Notes under the pieces: model-generated
Database searches by the model: none
Told to the model about the DNA's origin: nothing
Seen by the model: the letters and a program-made list of their open reading frames with translations, nothing else
Translations under genes and position numbers: made by a program
In this document: positions 33,643 through 45,067 of the stretch, piece after piece
How positions within the stretch are numbered: position 1 is the first letter of the stretch
How the letters are laid out: the number at the start of each line of letters is the position of its first letter
NCBI GenBank assembly: GCA_012274445.1
Contig: JAAROD010000015.1
Coordinates: forward strand, 1,550,001 to 1,614,000
Direction of reading: 5' to 3'
Origin: Sclerotiophoma versabilis
Taxonomy: Eukaryota > Ascomycota > Dothideomycetes > Pleosporales > Didymellaceae
DNA length: 64,000 nt

Positions 33643-36600
33643 GATCACGGGTTCGAAGCGTGCGCGCTCGGAAACAAACAATTCAATCGCTCAACGGCAG
33701 CTTAACAGTGTATCCGGGCTGATGTCTCAGGCATGGCACGCGCACAGTGTCAGAATAACGTTGAAAAATCGGAAAGGGACCCTTCGGGTGGAGGGCGCTT
33801 GCAAGTGTTCTTGTAGAGCGTGGTTGAGTGACCGTTGACTGCGGATGCTGGTGGCTCGAGTCTATCACAGTTCAACTGCTGCAGAGAGAGCACATCTGCC
33901 GGGTTGTATCCTCCAGTGAGAGTTCTCGAGTCTAAGATAGACACGAAGCCTCCGCCAATCCGCGAGCGGACCTTTCCCGCCCGCATGATAGTTGATGTGA
34001 GGCCGGCGCTTGTACGACAGCGTTGAGAGGGCACGACAGCAACGCTATTCGTCGCTCTGCAGATGAGCGATGGACCTAAATGCCCCCAAATAGGCAACAG
34101 AAATGCCATTAATATCTTTCACCACAGGTCACGCTGCACTAGACCAGGGTCGAAAGGGGCCCGCACTGGATCACGCTCGCTTCGGGACGACGGCAATGGG
34201 CGCACCGTCAACAGAACAGTGCCCAAAGAGATTCGTCCAGAGGCGCCAGAGGCGATCATCGCGGACGCCGGCTTCGAGCAACAGATGCATTGCAGATCTG
34301 AGTTGGCCATGCTGTGTATGCGTGCAATGTACGGTGCCTGCTTCGACACGTCGCACAGCCTCACGATGATACGTACCTAGAAGTATCTCCGGTCCGGAGC
34401 TACGTATCCTGTTTCCTTGTCGCATGAACAACAAGTTTGCCTGTTCAGCGGTCAACTGACTCTGGCTTGGGCGGCGATGGTAGAAGTCCCCTGTCGGTGA
34501 TGGTCTGGGCTGCAAGTGTTGTGGCTGGCCAGTAGGGTCGGGGAACGGTTGAGATGAATTACAGATTGCGGGATGCGGGCGGGCTTGTCCGACAGGAACC
34601 GTGGCATCGCGAAGGTGTGAATCGACAGCCTCATCTCAAGCCATCTGCAACACGCGATATTGGCAACAGCCCATCACAGGATGTGCTGGGTTCAGCACAC
34701 AACGCACGGCTGCTCCAAAGCCGCGTGCATTCGTGTCTTCGGATGCTAGCATGCACAGCAAACTCGTTGTACGTCATCGGCCTCTCGTTCGGTCTCAACC
34801 TGCCTCCAAAGAAGACTCCTCGGGCCATTTTGCCTGCTGTACAACGCGCTCATCTGCGACCGATAGCGGATCAAGCGTTGACTCACTGCGACGCCAGCAC
34901 ACGGGACACAATGACTCCACCATATCAATCTTCGACCCTGACCGCTTCTCTGGCCGCGAAAGCTTCACCACTCAAATGAGCAGCTTGTGAGAGGTCGCGA
35001 TGGAACCCTCGCCAGGTCTTCAACCAACGATTTCGCAGCAATCCACCATACCATGCTCCCGTGACTGAAAACTTATGCGGGCCAAACTGACTCTTCTGCT
35101 CTTTGGCCCTCCACTACCACGAAAGGCCTGTTGAAGCGTGGTTGAGCAAGACGAATCAGCTTGTAAAAGTGCTCTCTGGAGTTCGCACCACGACTCGCTA
35201 GAGAGAAGCTTGTCAACAAGGATTAGCCTGAGCCCGCCTCAACGCTCCTCTGCCAAGGCAACTGTTGAAAGCTACTTTGCGCATTTTTTGCGAAAACGGC
35301 ACCGACACAACGGTCGTCGTACCGTGCTCAAGATTCAGAACTCGTCCAGACCTGCATCACGCTCCGAACAATTTCACCGATGGTATGTGGCTTTCATCTA
35401 GCTCATCATTCATCAATCTAAGCTGAGCCGTTCATCCTGGCTGGAGGCTGGAAAGAAACAACGAGTTCCATGTAACCTACGAAGATTTGACGATTGTCTT
35501 CATTCTTCGATTGGACGGGGCCCACAACCAGGCAAGTAAGGAAAAGGGTCTCCCGAAGACCAGGATGACGACCACGGGTTGAAGTGGGTACCAGGTCAGC
35601 ATGAAGCCCACGCTGTCAGGTGAGCAAATCTCACGCGTGCTGGAAGTCCGAGGGGTACATGTGTACTCGAGAGCCATTCGTGGACTATCAAGTATTGATT
35701 GTCACTCTCGGTAACCAATTGCAGGCTGCAGCAACCGTATGCTATCCAAAGCGGAAATTACTCCATACCCACCGAGGCCCGATTAACACCAGCCTAATTA
35801 GCTACGATTCTGGGAGCGAGGTGACCTAATTAACGGACTATACATAGCAGCAAGCGTGCGCGGAGCGGCCCCTGTCAGGTGGCTGGTCCCACTGTGGGAG
35901 CTAGGCTTCCACACATTCTCATTGGCCGGACTAGAGAAAGCTTGTCAAGCAAAATCCAACTCCCACGCATGCATCTGCACCACTCAGCGCGCAATCCCGC
36001 GTGGAGAGAGCCTTCGCTCCATCGCTTCTGCATGTTACGCCCATGCCAGTGTGCCGCGTCACACGAGGAGTAACAATTCGCGTAGCTCGGAAATGCGCAC
36101 CAACCGACCTGCCCCCTTCGGTTGACCAAGCTCTGTGTCTTCTCGTCGGCCTAGCTAGCTCGGTCGTCGAGTCCCGCAGTGGAAATGATCACGACAATTG
36201 TGACCTCGAATTGGGCCAGCTCCAGTGTGCATGACCCCTCTCTTTCACCCCGACGTTCTGGCCGTACGTTGCACGAACGAATAGCTTCAAGAAACAGCCG
36301 CATATTGCGGTGCCACGAGTCACCGCGCATTTGTCGGTATCGACACCGAAGCAGGTCCCAACCTCATGCTGTTACGCTCCACGACATTAAACACGTTCAT
36401 TCAACGCTCCACATGCATCTCACAGCCAAAGATCTGCGCGGACGGATCAGGTCACTAGCAACGTTCGGGCCGGCCAGTTATCGCAGCCGCTGCAAGTGTT
36501 CACGGATGCATTTCTTGCTGCCCCGCAAGAGGTTGGGACGCTGAAAAGACAAGAGACACGGACCTTCACCAAAGTTCACAATGCGGACCAGAAAATCCTT

Positions 36601-37191
36601 CCTCTAGCCCCGAAGAAGTCGATTAAGGTGCTCGACAAGCTCGCGAAAGCCTTGCGAATGATCGATAGCCGTCCAGATATGTACCCCACCCAGGCCTAGT
36701 ACTGCAGCTGGCCTTAGCGCGGCGGGTAAAGAAGCCCCAAAATAGGTGCAATCTCGAAAGGCCCCAAATTTTGATATCTGTCTGCAGCGTGCTACTAGTC
36801 TGACCAATCACCACGCCGTACAACGTGCATATTGGCGTTCGCCATGCTGTTGGACGGATCCTCTTGACCACTGGGTCGATAGCACGGGGTCCAGAAATAG
36901 AATCGAGCAGCATTTGCTCACATTTGTGCCGTTCGTGGCACTCTTAATGTACATATATGCCAGTCTCTTCCCTCCCAGGAAAGCCAGACAGCAGCATAAT
37001 TTGGTTCCGCTCCTTCCTTTCACACTGAAGTCCGCTGGTCGAACTTCGCCTAACTATCTTTAATTACGAGCAGCCGGTCGAGCCCTGCCATCCTGTCCCT
37101 TGCAAATCGTTCCATCGCGCGTTAGTCGTTATTGCCGCATTGTTTACTAGCTTTCCGTACCATAGCCTGGGGCTTTAGTACATACATCGCC
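33643..37191. other. Gene-free stretch, 3.5 kb
   Basis: The largest gene-free stretch in the window. It is divergent between the SAM-PH gene (minus) and the Zn2Cys6 gene (plus). ORFs such as 34554-34979, 34601-34990 and 36179-36544 overlap each other and lack motifs. Base composition is ordinary, with no AT-rich or RIP-like blocks. It may hold a long promoter or leader for the regulator, or an unannotated noncoding transcript; neither can be shown by reading. Confidence 0.4.
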
Positions 37192-39252
37192 ATGTCGCCC
37201 TCCTCAGCACTCACATCAACTGTCAAGCAACCTTCAACCATGGTTGGAACCACAACCGCTACCAACGCAGCTAAGCAAGCTGCTTCGAAGATGCACCGTC
37301 GGTCACGAACAGGTAGGGCAACCCTTTCAACTGTCATGCAGGGATCCGTCCCGCTTGAACGCTTAACTAATTGTAGCTCTGCAGGGTGCTTCACATGTCG
37401 TCTGCGACGGAAGAAGTGCGACGAGGGAAAGAACTCGTGCCGCGCCTGCAAACACCTGGGCCTCAAGTGTGAATACAAGAGGCCAGTATGGTGGAGCAAC
37501 AATGAGCAGAGGAGGAACCAAAAAGAAGTCATCAAGAACATCATCAAGCGCACAAAGTTGAACGAGAAGACCGCACAAGGAGTCGCAATGAGCACCAACA
37601 CACCTCCAAGTCTCTGCCACTCAATGCAGACAGCTGATACTTACTCTGACGGCATTGCCTGTACTCGCGCACAGTCGGTCGATTCTCAGAACTCTCTTGA
37701 CTACAACTTCAACACAGTCACACCGCCCGACTACTACAACGCGGCGATGCCACCGCCAATGTTCGCTCCTGTATACCAGAATCCTGGTCAATTTGCGCCT
37801 TATGAGATCGACATCAAGACCGAGAGTCAAATGTTCATCAACGACATCCCCACTCGTAGGGACTCCACATTCTCGACCTTCAGCCATTACCAAACACCAC
37901 CAGCCGTTGGTCACGGTTATCCTACTGACAACTGGATCCAGCAAGAATACTTCGAGAGCCACCGAGAGGCCCTCACCGAAGAGCCCCTTGACTTCAGCAC
38001 TTTCGACTTCCCCGCCCATGGTGCCTTCAGCCCCTCCCATCAGCCCATGGTCCAAGTCGACGAGTGCGACCAGCACCTCCTCACTCACTTTATCGACAAC
38101 GTCATGCGCATGGTCTACCCAGTGCTCGAGGCCAACCAGCCCGGATCAGCGCGCGACAAGGTCATCCTGCCAGCGCTGGAATCCAACAAGGCTTACCTGC
38201 ACGCCTGCCTGAGCGTTTCCGCCCTGCACATGAAAACCGCCCAGGGGCTTCAAGGAGAGGAGATCGACAATGATGTCTACAGGAACCGTTTCGCCGCTGT
38301 TCAGCAGCTTACAGACTCCTTGATGAGCGATCGCGACCACGCTGAGACCCTCGAGGCTACCCTCGGAATGATCTTCTTTCCTTGCTCAGTTGGTCGATTC
38401 GATGATGCACTTGTTGATATTCCCTGGCACCAGCACTTCCAGGCTGTCCAGAGCCTTGTTCACAAGCTCGAGCTCCCAAACCAGCTTGTCGCGATGAACG
38501 AACAGCAGCAGGCCCAGCCTCCTTTCAACATGACTCTCGCATCATGGATCGACATTCTCGGCGCAACCATGCTTGGGAGGACACCTTCCTTCGCCGACAC
38601 ATACCGCGAGAAGCTCATCGCTGATGCGCCATCCGGGCTGGCGGAGCTCATGGGCTGCGAAGACCGAATCATGTATTTGATCTCGGAGATCGCCTGCCTC
38701 GATGCGCTGAAGCAGGAGGGTATGGACGATGTCCAGCTCTGCCAACACATCCAACTTCTCGGTGAGCAGATTAGTTTGACAGAGCCCCCTGTTGGCTCAA
38801 ACAACAGTGCGCTCTCGTCCACTGGCGAGGTCCTTCCCAGACAGCTTCGCAGGAACATGACTGCAGTCTACCGCCTGGCGGCTCGCATCTACCTCTGCAG
38901 CCTGGTGCCTGACTTTGATCGCACGCAGCCCATCAACGCGAATCTTGTCAGCGCGCTCAGCAAGGCCATGGACTACATCCCCGCTGGACCTGAGGGCTTC
39001 GACCGCTCCCTAGTTTGGCCCCTGCTTGTTGCAGGTACGGTCTCTCTCCCCAACTCATCTTTCCGCAAGATGTTCTCTGAGCGCACCGCCCGCCTCGGCG
39101 ATGCCTCCAACTTGGGCTCATTCGGAAGGATGAAGGCACTGCTCAACGAGGTGTGGGCGGTCAACGACTACAGCCTTTCCAAGGGCATCAAACAGAGTGT
39201 TCACTGGCGGGACACGATGCAACAGAAGGGCTGGCATTTCTTGCTCATCTGA
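37192..39252 (+). CDS. Zn2Cys6 transcription factor
   Basis: A nuclear DNA-binding regulator. Exons 37192-37312 and 37385-39252 give 662 residues. The 72-nt intron has no stop and a length divisible by three, so an unspliced frame is also open, but only splicing joins RRSRTG directly to CFTCRLRRKKCDEG; it has a GTAGGG donor, a CTTAACTAAT branch region and a CTCTGCAG acceptor. The zinc cluster is Cys 42, 45, 52, 59, 62 and 69 (CX2CX6CX6CX2CX6C), followed by KRPVWWSNNEQRR and a basic helix. The rest, from about residue 280 (HLLTHFIDNVMRMVYPVLEA), resembles the C-terminal fungal-specific region (Fungal_trans_2 type). The ATG at 37192 (tcgccATG) is preferred over the upstream in-frame one at 37132. 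Targets unknown; no metabolic cluster adjoins it. Confidence 0.9.
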   Translation: MSPSSALTSTVKQPSTMVGTTTATNAAKQAASKMHRRSRTGRATLSTVMQGSVPLERLTNCSSAGCFTCRLRRKKCDEGKNSCRACKHLGLKCEYKRPVWWSNNEQRRNQKEVIKNIIKRTKLNEKTAQGVAMSTNTPPSLCHSMQTADTYSDGIACTRAQSVDSQNSLDYNFNTVTPPDYYNAAMPPPMFAPVYQNPGQFAPYEIDIKTESQMFINDIPTRRDSTFSTFSHYQTPPAVGHGYPTDNWIQQEYFESHREALTEEPLDFSTFDFPAHGAFSPSHQPMVQVDECDQHLLTHFIDNVMRMVYPVLEANQPGSARDKVILPALESNKAYLHACLSVSALHMKTAQGLQGEEIDNDVYRNRFAAVQQLTDSLMSDRDHAETLEATLGMIFFPCSVGRFDDALVDIPWHQHFQAVQSLVHKLELPNQLVAMNEQQQAQPPFNMTLASWIDILGATMLGRTPSFADTYREKLIADAPSGLAELMGCEDRIMYLISEIACLDALKQEGMDDVQLCQHIQLLGEQISLTEPPVGSNNSALSSTGEVLPRQLRRNMTAVYRLAARIYLCSLVPDFDRTQPINANLVSALSKAMDYIPAGPEGFDRSLVWPLLVAGTVSLPNSSFRKMFSERTARLGDASNLGSFGRMKALLNEVWAVNDYSLSKGIKQSVHWRDTMQQKGWHFLLI

Positions 39253-40037
39253 GCATCACCGTCAGTCTGCTGGACAGCATCCTCATCTGTTTACACATTC
39301 ACTTCAGGCGACTTTCGCCAAAAGCACTTGCTTCTTCTTTGCATATATTTTCTTTTCGCACTATACCCATTTTCTGTTCTTTCAGCATTTTCAGCCCTGG
39401 TGGGCTAGAAGCATTTGTACGGCGCAGAGCATCGACTGGACGATGCAGGACCATGACGATACGGCTGCATCTTTTGGGTTGGGAAAGGGGCGTTGGGAAG
39501 CTAGTGCAGCTCCCTTTTTCCGTACAGTACTTGATAGGGGCAATGCCCAGCTCGCGAAGAATTGAAATCAACACTGGCGTATCGCTCAAACCAATTTGCC
39601 GCCCTCTTGCGTTCCACTCAGTGATTGGCCATCAAGGTACGAGGCTGTAACCTCTACTGTGGCGAGGAGTCGGTAGGTCCTGCCCCGTTTCTGACAGACG
39701 GACGTCCAAATTTAGCAAGGGTACGGTACCGAAGTTCGCTCGACGCAGCATATCGACGCAGATGACGATTCTGTGCTGCAGTGTGTCTGCAGCGTGTTTT
39801 CTGGTTGCTCTACAAGGTACCAGGTCGGAAGAAGGTTTTGCCTGAGTGCAATTAGCCTCAGCTGAGCTGGAGCCCGTCGACTGCGGGCCGCGCCTTCCAG
39901 GGACCCCAAATCAGCCGTGCGGCGTCAACGCACTTGTAGCATCTGCATCTCGACTTCGTATTCCGCCCCCACCCTGTCTGTATACGCCTCCGTACCGCGC
40001 TCTCGACCATTGTGCTATAGTACTCCCTAAAATACGC
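39253..40037. other. Spacer after the Zn2Cys6 gene
   Basis: 3' UTR of the regulator and promoter of the next gene. The frame of the next gene is open from 39846, but its upstream part is not family-like. Nothing else seen. Confidence 0.4.
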
Positions 40038-41195
40038 ATGGCGTCCCCGGCCACACAGCCCTTTACGTCTATAGACACGACGACGCAAGGGCCGCTCAAG
40101 GACGAGGTCGAATCGCCGGGCATCTCGGTAACGAATGCGCTGGCTCGCTATGAGTACGACCATGCCACACCGGGCGGCACCAAGATCCTCATGGTAGAAT
40201 GGGAAGACGACGATTCAACACGAGGGGTGCGCGGAGAGTGGCACGTGTCGTGGGAGGGGAGCACAAGAGTTCTGCCAGCAGACGACCAGCAGACCAACGA
40301 TGTGCACCGCATGTATTTTCTGCTGCCAGCAGGCAGCACAGTACCAAAGAGGGTCACTCTCACGCACCAGCCGCAGGAAGCTGGCAGGACGCCAGTCGTG
40401 TGGCATACGAATCCGCTGCCTGCACTCTTCCCACCAGAACTAGGAGCCTCAGCACGCGCTGCGGGAAAGAAGGGTGTCCTGCACACAATATGGGCGAAGA
40501 AGAGGCTACAGGTGCTGCAAAAGGAGATTGAAGCCGAGTCGCGGGACAACGTGGAGGGCATTGGGCTACTCATGGCGGTGCAAGAGAAGGAATGGATCGA
40601 ATCAACATTCGGCGTTAATGCGCGACCATCAGGCCTCAGCATCTCGCTCCCAACAGGAGCTCCTACAAGCAACGGCCCTGCAAGCCCCCGGTCACCTGGT
40701 GGAGGGCGACTACTCGACAAGCTGGCAGGCTTGAAGCTCAGCACCAGCCAGCGCGATCTCACACCCAAGTCTGAAGACATCAACGGCGATGCACCTTTCG
40801 CTAACCCTCTCTCACCGGAAGGCTCAGACGTTGCCGTATCCTCATTCTCCTCTTTCGCCATGCTGAAAGGCGAAAATCCTTCATCTCTCGCAGCAAAGCC
40901 TCCTCAGCCTCCCCAGCCATTGCAGACACCAGCGCCACGGAAGGTTGCAGTCCAGGTCCCGCCTCCCTCAATCGTTGCACGCCAGGACTCCACGGGAATG
41001 GCATCGCTCAACGCACTGTCAAGTCCAGCACCAATGTTCCAATCCCGAGGGCCTATTGTTACAGATGACGACGACAAGGATGAAGGCCTCTTCGCAAGCC
41101 CCATCGACCCCAGGAGCCCTGAAATAGGAAAGAGTCCGTTTTCGTTTGCAGGGAATGACACAGCAAAGTACTTGCATAGGGACGATGTTTTGTAA
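40038..41195 (+). CDS. Conserved fungal protein of unknown function
   Basis: A 385-residue single-exon protein starting MASPATQPFTSIDTTTQGPL, a start I recall as conserved among ascomycete relatives; the in-frame ATG at 39846 adds an unrelated Pro-rich segment. Residues about 30-165 look like a folded beta-rich unit: TNALARYEYDHATPGGTKIL, MVEWEDDDSTRGVRGEWHVS, VHRMYFLLPAGSTVPKRVTL, VVWHTNPLPALFPPELGASA. A strongly helical motif, KKGVLHTIWAKKRLQVLQKE, then IEAESRDNVEGIGL, follows at about 150-185. The last 200 residues are disordered and Ser/Pro-rich, with an acidic DDDDKDEG patch and a possible C-terminal tail YLHRDDVL. No enzyme motif is seen. Confidence 0.75.
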   Translation: MASPATQPFTSIDTTTQGPLKDEVESPGISVTNALARYEYDHATPGGTKILMVEWEDDDSTRGVRGEWHVSWEGSTRVLPADDQQTNDVHRMYFLLPAGSTVPKRVTLTHQPQEAGRTPVVWHTNPLPALFPPELGASARAAGKKGVLHTIWAKKRLQVLQKEIEAESRDNVEGIGLLMAVQEKEWIESTFGVNARPSGLSISLPTGAPTSNGPASPRSPGGGRLLDKLAGLKLSTSQRDLTPKSEDINGDAPFANPLSPEGSDVAVSSFSSFAMLKGENPSSLAAKPPQPPQPLQTPAPRKVAVQVPPPSIVARQDSTGMASLNALSSPAPMFQSRGPIVTDDDDKDEGLFASPIDPRSPEIGKSPFSFAGNDTAKYLHRDDVL

Positions 41196-41644
41196 ACATA
41201 AAAAGAACAGATCATTATTATCCTGGATTTAGCGGGTTGTAGCGGTTTTGTAGACATCGTTGCTGGCGGACACTTTTGTGCATGTTGATACCTAGGTGGT
41301 TTGCCGCCAAAGAGCATAGCTTTACGAATGAACGAAGCGCATTGGTTCGTGTAGAATCTTACTCAAGTTCATTGGCGTTCGTGATACGCATGTCTTTAAT
41401 GTAGAACAATGTCAGGCACTCCGTCACTTTCCATTTTCCAATTCCAACACGTGATAAGGTTGCCTTGGACCCTGCCAAGCACACGATGTCATCGCGCAAG
41501 AAATGTTACCAACGGCTTCCAGTCAACACAACAACAAAGTGCACAATTGTGCAGCGCACTGGGATCTACTAGTACACTCCTCACACTGAAAATCAGTATC
41601 ACTTCATAACTCAACGGATTTCTGAAAGACCAGGTCTCATCATC
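41196..41644. other. Spacer upstream of spp2
   Basis: 3' UTR of the preceding gene and promoter of the Spp2 gene, about 450 bases. Nothing else seen. Confidence 0.4.
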
Positions 41645-43048
41645 ATGGCCGCGGGCGGCTTCAAGATGTCGCTGGGCGGCCTGAAGGCAAAGCCCGGCCT
41701 CAAAGCAGTTGCAACCAAGAACAACACAAAACCGAAGAAGGCGCTGCTCGGCGATGACGAGCCTGACGACAGCAATAAAGCGCAGGAAATTGCCGGCTTC
41801 GACGCAGCAGAAGGCGGCGCAATCGACATCAACGGCCCAAAAGAGAAGAAAGGACCGCTCGTCATACCCTCGCTGCCAAACCGCAATTGGCGCGAGGAAG
41901 CGCGCAGGAAGCAGCTCGAGCGCGCGCCGCACACACAACAGCAGCATATTGACGTGGTCATGGAGGAGCCGGAGAAGGAGGTTGTGTACGGACTCAGCGT
42001 GCCTGAGAAGCCCGCTGCGCAAGAAAGTGGGACCGCGGAGCCAACAGAAGCAATGGAGGTAGACACTCAGGACAACCTCACCGACGCGCAACGCCTCGAG
42101 AAACAAGCCCTCGAGTCCCTCCTCAACGGCAAAACTACAGATACCGCACGCATCGTGCCCGCGATCACAGATGAAGAGGCTCTCGCAAACGATTTGCTAG
42201 ACGCCCCCGATGAACCCAACCTCGACGCCTACGAAGCAACGCCCATAGAGGGTTTCGGGCTCGCGATGCTGCGCGGCATGGGCTGGAAAGACAGCGACGG
42301 CGAGGCACGAAAAAACGGTGCGAGCAAAGCGCCCAAGGAAGTCAAGCGGCGACCTGCACTCCTGGGAATCGGCGCAAAGGAGGACGCTGCCAAGGACGTC
42401 GAGTTGGGCGAGTTCAATAGCAAGGCGAGGGGCAAGGGGAAATGGAAGAAGGATGCGCAGCAGGGTTACAATCCCGTGACGCTACGCAATAAGAAGACAG
42501 GCGAGGTTATTACCGAGGAGGAGTTGAAGAAGAAATTGGAGGGTCAGGATTTGGTGGGTGAGCAGACGGAGGAGCGCAGGCGCGACGGGGATGAGAGGAG
42601 CGAGCGCCGGAGGGACAGAGATAGAGACAGAGATAGGCGGGACGATAGAGATCGAGACCGACGGCGCGACAACGAGTCCGACAGCGAGAAGCGCCGCAAC
42701 AGAGACCGCAAGGACGACCGAGGGCGAGACAAGTACGACGATGAGAGCGATCGGCCCCGCGAGAAACGCAGGGACAGAGAAGACGACCACGACAGCGAGC
42801 GGCGGAGAGAAAAGCGCAGGGACCGCGACAGGCGGGATCGAAGTCGAAGCCCTCGCGACGACAAGCGGCGCGAGCGGTACAGGAGCCGAAGCAGAGACTC
42901 AAAAGACAGACGTGACAAGCGGGACAGGAGTCGAAGCCGGGACGACGAGGAGAGGCGAAGACGGAGGAAGGAAAGAGATTACGATGACGACCGAGACGAC
43001 CGTAGAAGGAGAGATGGAGATAGAGGGAAAACGAGCTCGAGGCGATAA
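41645..43048 (+). CDS. spp2: Pre-mRNA-splicing factor Spp2 (GPKOW type)
   Basis: A 467-residue single-exon protein. MSLGGLKAKPGLK near the start and LVIPSLPNRNWREEARRKQL at about residues 72-92 fit the Spp2/GPKOW family, and the G-patch motif IEGFGLAMLRGMGWKDSDGE at about 201-220 binds and activates the DEAH-box ATPase Prp2 in the spliceosome (family knowledge). RRPALLGIGAK follows, typical of the family downstream of the G-patch, then YNPVTLRNKKTGEVITEEEL. From about 310 to the end the chain is an Arg/Asp/Ser repeat of RD and RS dipeptides, longer than in yeast Spp2 and closer to filamentous fungi. Nuclear. The start (catcATGgcc) has a fair context. Confidence 0.9.
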   Translation: MAAGGFKMSLGGLKAKPGLKAVATKNNTKPKKALLGDDEPDDSNKAQEIAGFDAAEGGAIDINGPKEKKGPLVIPSLPNRNWREEARRKQLERAPHTQQQHIDVVMEEPEKEVVYGLSVPEKPAAQESGTAEPTEAMEVDTQDNLTDAQRLEKQALESLLNGKTTDTARIVPAITDEEALANDLLDAPDEPNLDAYEATPIEGFGLAMLRGMGWKDSDGEARKNGASKAPKEVKRRPALLGIGAKEDAAKDVELGEFNSKARGKGKWKKDAQQGYNPVTLRNKKTGEVITEEELKKKLEGQDLVGEQTEERRRDGDERSERRRDRDRDRDRRDDRDRDRRRDNESDSEKRRNRDRKDDRGRDKYDDESDRPREKRRDREDDHDSERRREKRRDRDRRDRSRSPRDDKRRERYRSRSRDSKDRRDKRDRSRSRDDEERRRRRKERDYDDDRDDRRRRDGDRGKTSSRR

Positions 43049-43230
43049 CATTAGAGCTTTACCTATAAAGGGACAAAAAGACGACATCAACATGATACCC
43101 ATAGACGCTGCTGTCGGCGCAACCTCCCAATATACTGTCTTGCCCGCCCCCTCGACATGTACCGCAAACTGTTGTCTTCTCCAGCGCCCGCCGCTTGCTC
43201 AATTGCTGTGCTCACTCGACTTATACGTGC

Positions 43231-45067
43231 TCACTCGTAACTCCCCCTACTTCGCTTCAGCCCGTCCAGCCTTACAGCCAACTTGACATCGAAGATCAGA
43301 CCATAGACTTGCCCGGTGATGTACGAAGCCCGGATCGCAGCCTTCCTGCTCGACATATCTACGTGGGCAGTCTGGGTACGCTTCAGCGGATCTCTCTCCG
43401 GCAGAAACGTGATGCCAACGCTGGAATAATTAGCATCGATGGCAATTCTACGTAGTAATCGTTCGCAACTCACATGTCGCACCGGTGCTGCCAGAGTTGC
43501 CGCTCAATCTCGTCTTTTTCCGCGCCGGCGGCCAAGTTGGAGACGACCAGGCGCTTTTGTAGCTTCGTCTCTTCTGCTTTGCGAAGGGCGTCTTGTTCGG
43601 CGCGCATGACACTGTCGATGATCCTGTTCAGCGCGTCTTCTGCGTGGAGTACCGCGGATTCGCAGTCTTGCTGGGCTTCGTAGCTGTCTGGACTGGTGCT
43701 GAATAGATATTTTGTCCATCCTTGGACATGTTCCCATCGGCTATTTGAGCGTTCGAGCTCCAAGGCGACGACATATGGGATGGCTTTTGAATCTAAGGGT
43801 GGTATAGCGACTGTCTCGGTTCTGGTTTTGTCGAAGACAGTGGAGGTTGGTGCCCAAGATGGGGTTTCGTCGAAGCGTGAGCGCAGGTTCTGGAGTCTGG
43901 CGTGGAGTATGCTGATATCGTCGTCTTCTTCGTCCTCGCAGTCTTTGTTTGTAGACCAGCTAACGTTGGGATGACCTGGTCCTGATAGTGTGGCAAGCTC
44001 TGCGAGGATTCGTTGTGGATCGTCCCCGTTGTCTGCAGCTGCTGTTGTGCGAAAGGAAGAAGAGGATCTGTCAAACTCTGCAAGCATTCGTCTGAGCTCG
44101 TCCCTGTCATGACTACCCTCGTTATCTTGTGGTCCCATTAGGTGCACGATTCCTCTCAAGCTGTGCAGCTCAGCAAGCACAGCCTTTGGATCATGGTCTA
44201 TGGATGGTAATTCACCACCCTGCTTGGATGGCATGGACAGTTCAAAGCCTGTTGCGCGTCAGAGAGGCAGTACAGGGGCAACGGATCGAAGTGCTCACAC
44301 GATGTGTCTGACGATTTGGTCCTGCGGGCATCTTCGGTAACTTCAGCTTCACGCTCAGCTCTGCGCAAGGCCTCATCTCGGGTCTTGGTTCTCTCAGCAG
44401 CCTCAGCCGTGACGCGCTTCATGTCCATCTCCTCCTTGAAGCACCTCGCATCTTCTGCCACCATTTCATGGAGCATATGTTCGAACTCCTCTTCCCTGCG
44501 CTTCCTTTCTGCTCTCTCACGCTCGGCAACATTATCAGCAAGGGCAGCCTTTTCTGCTCTCTTGCGGCTGGCCGCTTGTCCCTGTACATTGAAGAACATT
44601 CGGTCGAGCTTCTCGTATTCCTTGCGCAATGTTTCTGATCTTTCTTCCTTCTTGTTGGGCAAAATGTCGGGCAAACCGGCGGCGACTTCCTTTTCGTCCG
44701 CTGCACTGCACAACTGCACACCCACCGACTCCAAGCACTCATGGCCTTGCCTATTCACTGGCACAGCTGCAGCAGACTTAGATAGAGAGGCAGGCTTCGC
44801 TGCGGTGGTCAACGCTTTCGACGGCCTGCGGAACCTCTTCACTTCTTCGTCCCGCCGCTGTGATGCTTTGGCAAGTGTATCCGCAATGCTGGCCAGCTGT
44901 CTGTCCAGCAAGCTCTTAGATGCGGTAGAGCTAGCACGTCTTCTGCGGTCCATGATTGAGGCGTCGTTTTGCGAAAGGGCCGGCCGTAGACGCGTCGGGG
45001 TGCTAGGTGAGTAAGGTTGAAAATGCCTCTTGGGGTATTGTCTTATAGGCTGTTTGCTTAGCGACAT
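43231..45067 (-). CDS. Coiled-coil protein of unknown function
   Basis: Spliced model of 577 residues, exons 44299-45067, 43474-44248 and 43231-43420. The first intron (GTGAGC ... GCAACAG) joins KSSDTS to CFELSMPSKQGG, the second (GTGAGT ... ATTCCAG) joins WQHRCD to IVGITFLPERDPLKRTQ. Residues about 130-250 are a highly charged coiled coil (RKEYEKLDRMFFNVQ, AERKRREEEFEHMLHEMVAE). A second helical part lies at about 380-510 (SVMRAEQDALRKAEETKLQK). The C-terminal exon is more conserved-looking and basic. No known domain is recognised; the pattern suits a structural, spindle or septum-type protein, which is only a guess. It is convergent with spp2, with 182 bases between stops. Confidence 0.72.

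Noticed and set aside
37192..41195. A secondary-metabolite cluster around the Zn2Cys6 regulator
   Set aside because: No polyketide synthase, peptide synthetase, terpene cyclase, P450 or transporter lies nearby; the neighbours are housekeeping or unknown genes.
42482..42918. Several hydrophobic or Ser/Leu-rich minus-strand frames opposite the Spp2 tail
   Set aside because: They are translations of the complementary strand of the Arg/Asp repeat, not real membrane proteins.
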